Shown piece after piece: positions 60,682-64,000 of a stretch of DNA of 64,000 nt. Position numbers and translations under genes: made by a program. The notes beneath the pieces were generated by a model. It did no database searches. It was not told where the DNA came from and saw nothing but the letters and a program-made list of their open reading frames with translations. Origin of the DNA: Salinimicrobium marinum (GTDB lineage: Bacteria > Bacteroidota > Bacteroidia > Flavobacteriales > Flavobacteriaceae); contig NZ_BMXB01000004.1 in the NCBI RefSeq assembly GCF_014651535.1, positions 128,477-192,476 of the forward strand. The letters run 5' to 3'. The number at the start of each line of letters is the position of its first letter. The first letter of the stretch is position 1.

Positions 60682-61587
60682 ATGAAACTTACCATTCTTG
60701 GCTGTTACGCTGCCACCCCCAGGACCTTTACAAATCCTACTTCACAGGTACTTGAAATAAATAATGAACTGGTTTTAATAGATTGTGGGGAAGGAACACA
60801 GGTGGAATTACGGCGTAATAAGGTTAAATTCTCCAGGATAAAACACATTTTTATCTCTCATCTTCATGGAGATCATTTCTTCGGATTAGTAGGCTTAATC
60901 TCCACCTTTAGACTGCTAAACAGGGAATCTGAACTTCATATTTACGGGCCAAAAGGAATTAAAGAAGTTATTACTCTTCAGTTAAAGCTATCAAGTTCCT
61001 GGACGAGTTATCCGCTGTACTTTCACGAACTGGACAGCAAAGAACCTGAAAATATTCTTAATACTAAGAAATTCTCTGTTGAGACCATTCCTTTAAAACA
61101 TCGTATTTATGCTAACGGATTCCTGTTCCGGGAAAAACCGGGAGACAGGAAGTTACTAATGAATGAGGTGCTCAACCACAATATTGATGTAGCTTATTAC
61201 CGCGGAATAAAAAAAGGAAAAGACGCAATCCTGGAGGATGGTACTGTCATTGCTAATTCAAAACTAACATCTGATCCCGAGCCATCAATGAGCTATGCTT
61301 TTTGTAGCGATACAAAGTACAATCCCGATATGGTGGAACAATTAAAGGAAGTTACGGTGCTCTACCACGAATCCACCTTTTTGGAAGAACATGCATACCT
61401 GGCAAATCCTACCAAACATTCTACTGCAAAAGAAGCCGCAGCAATTGCCAGGGCGGCAAACGTTTCTACACTGGTATTAGGTCATTATTCGACGCGATAT
61501 AATGACATTCAACTATTCAAAACTGAAGCTGAAGAAATCTTTTCTTCCGTTGAACTTGCAGATGATGGAAAAATCTTCTCCTTTTAA
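60682..61587 (+). CDS. rnz: Ribonuclease Z
   Basis: ATG at 60682 is preferred over the adjacent TTG at 60679. The 301-residue metallo-beta-lactamase fold protein has the zinc motif SHLHGDHFFGLVGL with His60, His62, Asp64 and His65. Further recognised parts are SYAFCSDTKYNPD, with the Asp ligand, LYHESTFLEEHA, and HYSTRYND near the C-terminus. Ribonuclease Z cuts the 3' trailer of tRNA precursors, which matters for tRNAs without encoded CCA, as the tRNA-Ser here. It is the last gene of the pyrR cluster. Confidence 0.95.
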   Translation: MKLTILGCYAATPRTFTNPTSQVLEINNELVLIDCGEGTQVELRRNKVKFSRIKHIFISHLHGDHFFGLVGLISTFRLLNRESELHIYGPKGIKEVITLQLKLSSSWTSYPLYFHELDSKEPENILNTKKFSVETIPLKHRIYANGFLFREKPGDRKLLMNEVLNHNIDVAYYRGIKKGKDAILEDGTVIANSKLTSDPEPSMSYAFCSDTKYNPDMVEQLKEVTVLYHESTFLEEHAYLANPTKHSTAKEAAAIARAANVSTLVLGHYSTRYNDIQLFKTEAEEIFSSVELADDGKIFSF

Positions 61588-61790
61588 TTAATCTTCCCTT
61601 TTTTAATGCTTCTTTTATCGATTATCTGGCGTGATAATTCGATGAAATACAGCTTATGAATGCTGCTGCCTGTAGGGTAGAAGGTTATTTTGTGTTAAAA
61701 TATCTTATATTTGTGTAGTTCATCGATTAAAATGCTCTTTAATCGAATATTTTTCCTACTTTTCAAGTCCCAAGTTTACCATTGATTAGT
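61588..61790. other. Intergenic region
   Basis: No gene. A TAATTCGATG/CATCGATTA-like pair of inverted segments is spread over 61635-61728 but has no compact fold. The CAP-domain gene follows. Confidence 0.35.
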
Positions 61791-62291
61791 ATGAAAAAAA
61801 TTACCTGTCGGTTCTGGATATTAGCACTCTGTGTGTTTACCCTTGGATCCTGCTCAAAGGAAAGTCTTGATGAAGGAGAGACTTCCGATTTAGTATCGGT
61901 TGTTGCTCCTGTCAGTTATAATGAGATTGAATTAAACATTATGGATCTTGTTAACGATTACAGGTTTAGCAAGGGTTTAAATGAGCTGGATTATAAAGAT
62001 GAAGTATCCTGGCAGGCAGAAGATCATAATTTTTATATGATCCAGAAGAATAAAGTGAGCCACGATGGTTTTGCAAACCGTTATTCATCTTTGGCAGAAT
62101 CTGTAGATGCAAAAGCAGTGAGTGAAAATGTTGCCTTCGGTTATAATACTGCTGAAGCTGTAGTGAAAGCTTGGATAGAAAGTGAAGGACACCGGAAGAA
62201 CATGGAAGGTGATCTTACCCACTTCGGAATCTCTGTAAAAGAAGATGCCAACGGGAAAAAATACTTTACTAATATTTTTGTTAGAATATAA
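61791..62291 (+). CDS. CAP-domain (SCP/PR-1 family) lipoprotein
   Basis: ATG at 61791 is used because the TTG at 61782 adds only three residues. The 166-residue product has a lipobox (TLGSCSKE) and a CAP domain: LNIMDLVNDYRFSKGLNELDYKDEVSWQAEDHNFYMIQKNKVSHDGFANRYSSL, then ENVAFGYNTAEAVVKAWIESEGHRKNMEGDLTHFGISVK. The His of SHDGF, Glu of SENVA and His of EGHRKNM follow the metal/cleft pattern. Bacterial CAP proteins are exported and their function is mostly unknown. Confidence 0.9.
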   Translation: MKKITCRFWILALCVFTLGSCSKESLDEGETSDLVSVVAPVSYNEIELNIMDLVNDYRFSKGLNELDYKDEVSWQAEDHNFYMIQKNKVSHDGFANRYSSLAESVDAKAVSENVAFGYNTAEAVVKAWIESEGHRKNMEGDLTHFGISVKEDANGKKYFTNIFVRI

Positions 62292-62341
62292 TTTTTGCCC
62301 CTTATTTAAAAATCCCCCTTTTCTCATGTTTGAGTTAATTA

Positions 62342-62369
62342 AAAAACGAGGCCTTTGGACCTCGTTTTT
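62342..62369. terminator. Bidirectional terminator between convergent genes
   Basis: AAAAACGAGG (62342-62351) and CCTCGTTTTT (62360-62369) form a perfect 10-bp stem with A- and T-runs on both sides. It lies 50 bases after the CAP gene and 20 bases before the stop of the OmpA-family gene on the other strand. Confidence 0.9.
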
Positions 62370-62389
62370 CGTGGTTGGTTAGATAGAGC

Positions 62390-64000
62390 CTATTCCATCC
62401 GGACCACATTAAAAATGGATCTTCTGTTTAACTGATGTTGTTTTTCACTGCAGGTATCGCAATCCACATCGGGTTCCAATTCTCCGTAGCCTTTGTAAGT
62501 TACAATTCTTTTTGGAGAAATGCCTTTAGAAATGAGGTAGTTATAAGTAGATAGTGCCCTTCTGTCTGCTAATTTCCTGTTATACTCTATGGAGCCTCTA
62601 AAATCTGTATGGGAACCTATCTCGATCACCAGGCCGGGATACTCATGTTTCATCAGGTTAACCAGTTTATCTAATTCGGCAGCAGCATCAGCACGAATGT
62701 TATGTCTATCAAAATCAAAATAGATCTTATTAATTTCTGCTAAATATTCTACATCGTTTATGGGAGACAATTCAATGTCATAGATAAGCTCTGTTTGCTC
62801 ATCCATATTGAAACTGTTCACTGTACCTGATTTTTGGTCGTACTTTATGTGTTTTGCTTCGATAGGGTACATGAAGTCTCGACGGATTTCTTTTTGATAA
62901 AATCCAAGGCTGTCGGTTTCTAAAAAAGCGATCTGGTTACTGTTTTCATCCATCAGCCTTATTGTGGCTTTAGCAATAGGTTTTCCGTTAATGGAATCCG
63001 TCACGGTTCCTTTTAACATCAGAGGCGCTAGCATTTTCATTTTGTAAATATCATCACCTCCCTGTCCGCCGGGCCTGTTGGAAGCAATAAAGCCTTCGGA
63101 AGTTTCTTCGGAAGAGACAGAAAACGAAAAATCATCCAGATTACTGTTGACGGGTTCACCGAGATTGTAAAGGTTTTTCTGACTTTCCAGATCGATCACG
63201 AAAATATCCAGCATTCCGAAACCCTTATGCCCATCGGAAGAAAAATATAATTTAGCATCTTCAGAAGCAAACGGAAAAACCTCGTTTCCGGCAGTGTTTA
63301 TGTGAGGGCCAAGATTTTCAGGAGTGCCAAAAATGTCATTTTCAATGTTAACTTTATAAAGATCAGATCCTCCAAATCCGCCCGGGGCTTCAGAAGCAAA
63401 ATACAGCATTTTTCCATCTTTTGAAAGCGCAGGATGTCCAACTGAATAGTTGTTATTGTTAAAAGGCAGCTCGTGAATGTTGGTCCAGTTGCCATCCACC
63501 AAAGAAGCTTTGTAGATCTTCAAATGGTTAACATTGTCCTTATCTTTTTTTCCGTTCTTATTGTTGATATAGTTGTTCCGTGTGAAATACATAGTCTTTC
63601 CGTCTTCAGAAATCACCAGCGGACCTTCATGACGTATAGAATTCACATCTCCGGAAAGGGACTGTACAGTATCACTTTTTGAACTGGTATATACATCGAG
63701 AAAAGGTTCTCCATTCCAGTCATAGATCTTCGGATTTTTCGCTCCTTTAGCCCTTGCGGAAGTGAAATAGATCACTCCTTTGTTTTCATAAGCTCCAAAA
63801 TCACTGAAACCTGAGTTAAATTGTACCGGCAGTACCCTGAAGGTTTCCAGGCCCGGAAAAATATTTATCTCATCTTCATTAAGGTGATTCTTTACCAGGT
63901 TCAGATTTTTTCCTTCTTGTTGATATTTCTGAAGCCAGTTTCTGGATTCTTCATATTCCCGAACCCCACGCAAAACCTGGGCATATTTATAGTAATATTC
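62390..64000 (-). CDS. OmpA family protein with PD40-type repeats (5' end beyond window)
   Basis: The frame is open to the right edge, so the N-terminus lies outside; the last readable residues upstream are EYYYKYAQVLRGVREYEESRNWLQKYQQEGK, a TPR-like piece. The middle part has WD40-like PD40 beta-propeller units (GKTMYFTRNN, GKMLYFASEAPGGFGGSDLYKV, KLYFSSDGHKGFGMLDIFVID and GFIASNRPGGQGGDDIYKM). A CarboxypepD-like strand region follows, then a C-terminal OmpA domain (IYFDFDRHNIRADAAAELDKL, then HTDFRGSIEYNRKLADRRALSTYNYLISKGI). The OmpA domain binds peptidoglycan. Proteins with this order often follow PorP/SprF-like genes and belong to type IX secretion or gliding. The next gene cannot be seen. 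Confidence 0.9.
   Translation of the reverse strand, partial: EYYYKYAQVLRGVREYEESRNWLQKYQQEGKNLNLVKNHLNEDEINIFPGLETFRVLPVQFNSGFSDFGAYENKGVIYFTSARAKGAKNPKIYDWNGEPFLDVYTSSKSDTVQSLSGDVNSIRHEGPLVISEDGKTMYFTRNNYINNKNGKKDKDNVNHLKIYKASLVDGNWTNIHELPFNNNNYSVGHPALSKDGKMLYFASEAPGGFGGSDLYKVNIENDIFGTPENLGPHINTAGNEVFPFASEDAKLYFSSDGHKGFGMLDIFVIDLESQKNLYNLGEPVNSNLDDFSFSVSSEETSEGFIASNRPGGQGGDDIYKMKMLAPLMLKGTVTDSINGKPIAKATIRLMDENSNQIAFLETDSLGFYQKEIRRDFMYPIEAKHIKYDQKSGTVNSFNMDEQTELIYDIELSPINDVEYLAEINKIYFDFDRHNIRADAAAELDKLVNLMKHEYPGLVIEIGSHTDFRGSIEYNRKLADRRALSTYNYLISKGISPKRIVTYKGYGELEPDVDCDTCSEKQHQLNRRSIFNVVRME

Overview
The window looks like chromosome from a marine-type member of the Flavobacteriaceae (Bacteroidetes). 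This rests on roughly 40% GC, many promoters of the Bacteroidetes form (TTG, about 19 bases, TAnnTTTG), a lack of Shine-Dalgarno sequences, and family content typical of the group: SusC-like TonB receptors with carboxypeptidase-type N-domains, DUF4249, DUF4374, DUF2723, OmpA/PD40 proteins and an ISAon1-type transposase. Most genes are ordinary housekeeping or envelope genes. No phage, plasmid, CRISPR or complete mobile element was seen.

Layout. 0-6 kb: tail of a probable histidyl-tRNA synthetase, an aldo/keto reductase, a membrane-anchored LuxR-type regulator and a large DUF2723 protein. 6-10.8 kb: an accessory protease region. It holds a four-gene coupled operon with a protealysin-like M4 protease and its emfourin-type inhibitor, the decayed 3' end of a C10 (streptopain) peptidase, an orphan lipoprotein and about 1 kb of AT-rich desert. 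10.7-12.2 kb: a compact S-box (SAM) riboswitch controlling an NhaC-family transporter, probably for methionine. 12.4-18.9 kb: a TonB receptor operon (STN-bearing receptor, DUF4249 lipoprotein, MG2-like protein with a plug-like tail). 19-20.6 kb: a frameshifted ISAon1-type transposase and a scrap of a second copy. 20.8 kb: tRNA-Ser(UGA). 22.4-27.4 kb: an iron-type uptake operon (TonB receptor, DUF4374 lipoprotein, PepSY membrane protein) behind a palindromic operator.

27.6-33 kb: Ca2+/Na+ antiporter, an AI-2E transporter remnant, then a minus-strand group of a CBS-domain CorC-like protein, a membrane endonuclease/exonuclease/phosphatase-family protein and an unusual protein joining a voltage-sensor-like bundle to a metzincin fold that lacks its catalytic glutamate. 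33-43 kb: small membrane protein, Crp/Fnr regulator, ICMT-like methyltransferase, DUF421, an SDR/aldehyde dehydrogenase pair, DUF2254, and a convergent S41 peptidase/amidohydrolase pair. 43-50 kb: porin-like protein, cmk and rpsA, an MDR-family reductase, and a GAF-PAS histidine-kinase-like protein without an ATPase domain.

50-64 kb: a cold-shock-domain protein with two divergent DEAD-box helicases (a probable RNA-remodelling cluster), pentapeptide-repeat protein, L,D-transpeptidase, LptA-like protein, DsbA/FrnE-like oxidoreductase, a DUF389 transporter fused to a degenerate lipid-kinase domain, the pyrR-pyrB-STAS-rnz cluster, a CAP-domain lipoprotein and the C-terminal part of an OmpA/PD40 protein running off the right edge.

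The observations most worth a second look are the voltage-sensor/pseudo-metzincin fusion, the degenerate lipid kinase fused to DUF389, the M4 protease-emfourin operon with two uncharacterised partners next to a dead C10 protease, and the minimal SAM riboswitch without a P4 stem. All function calls come from reading motifs by eye; no database search was run.
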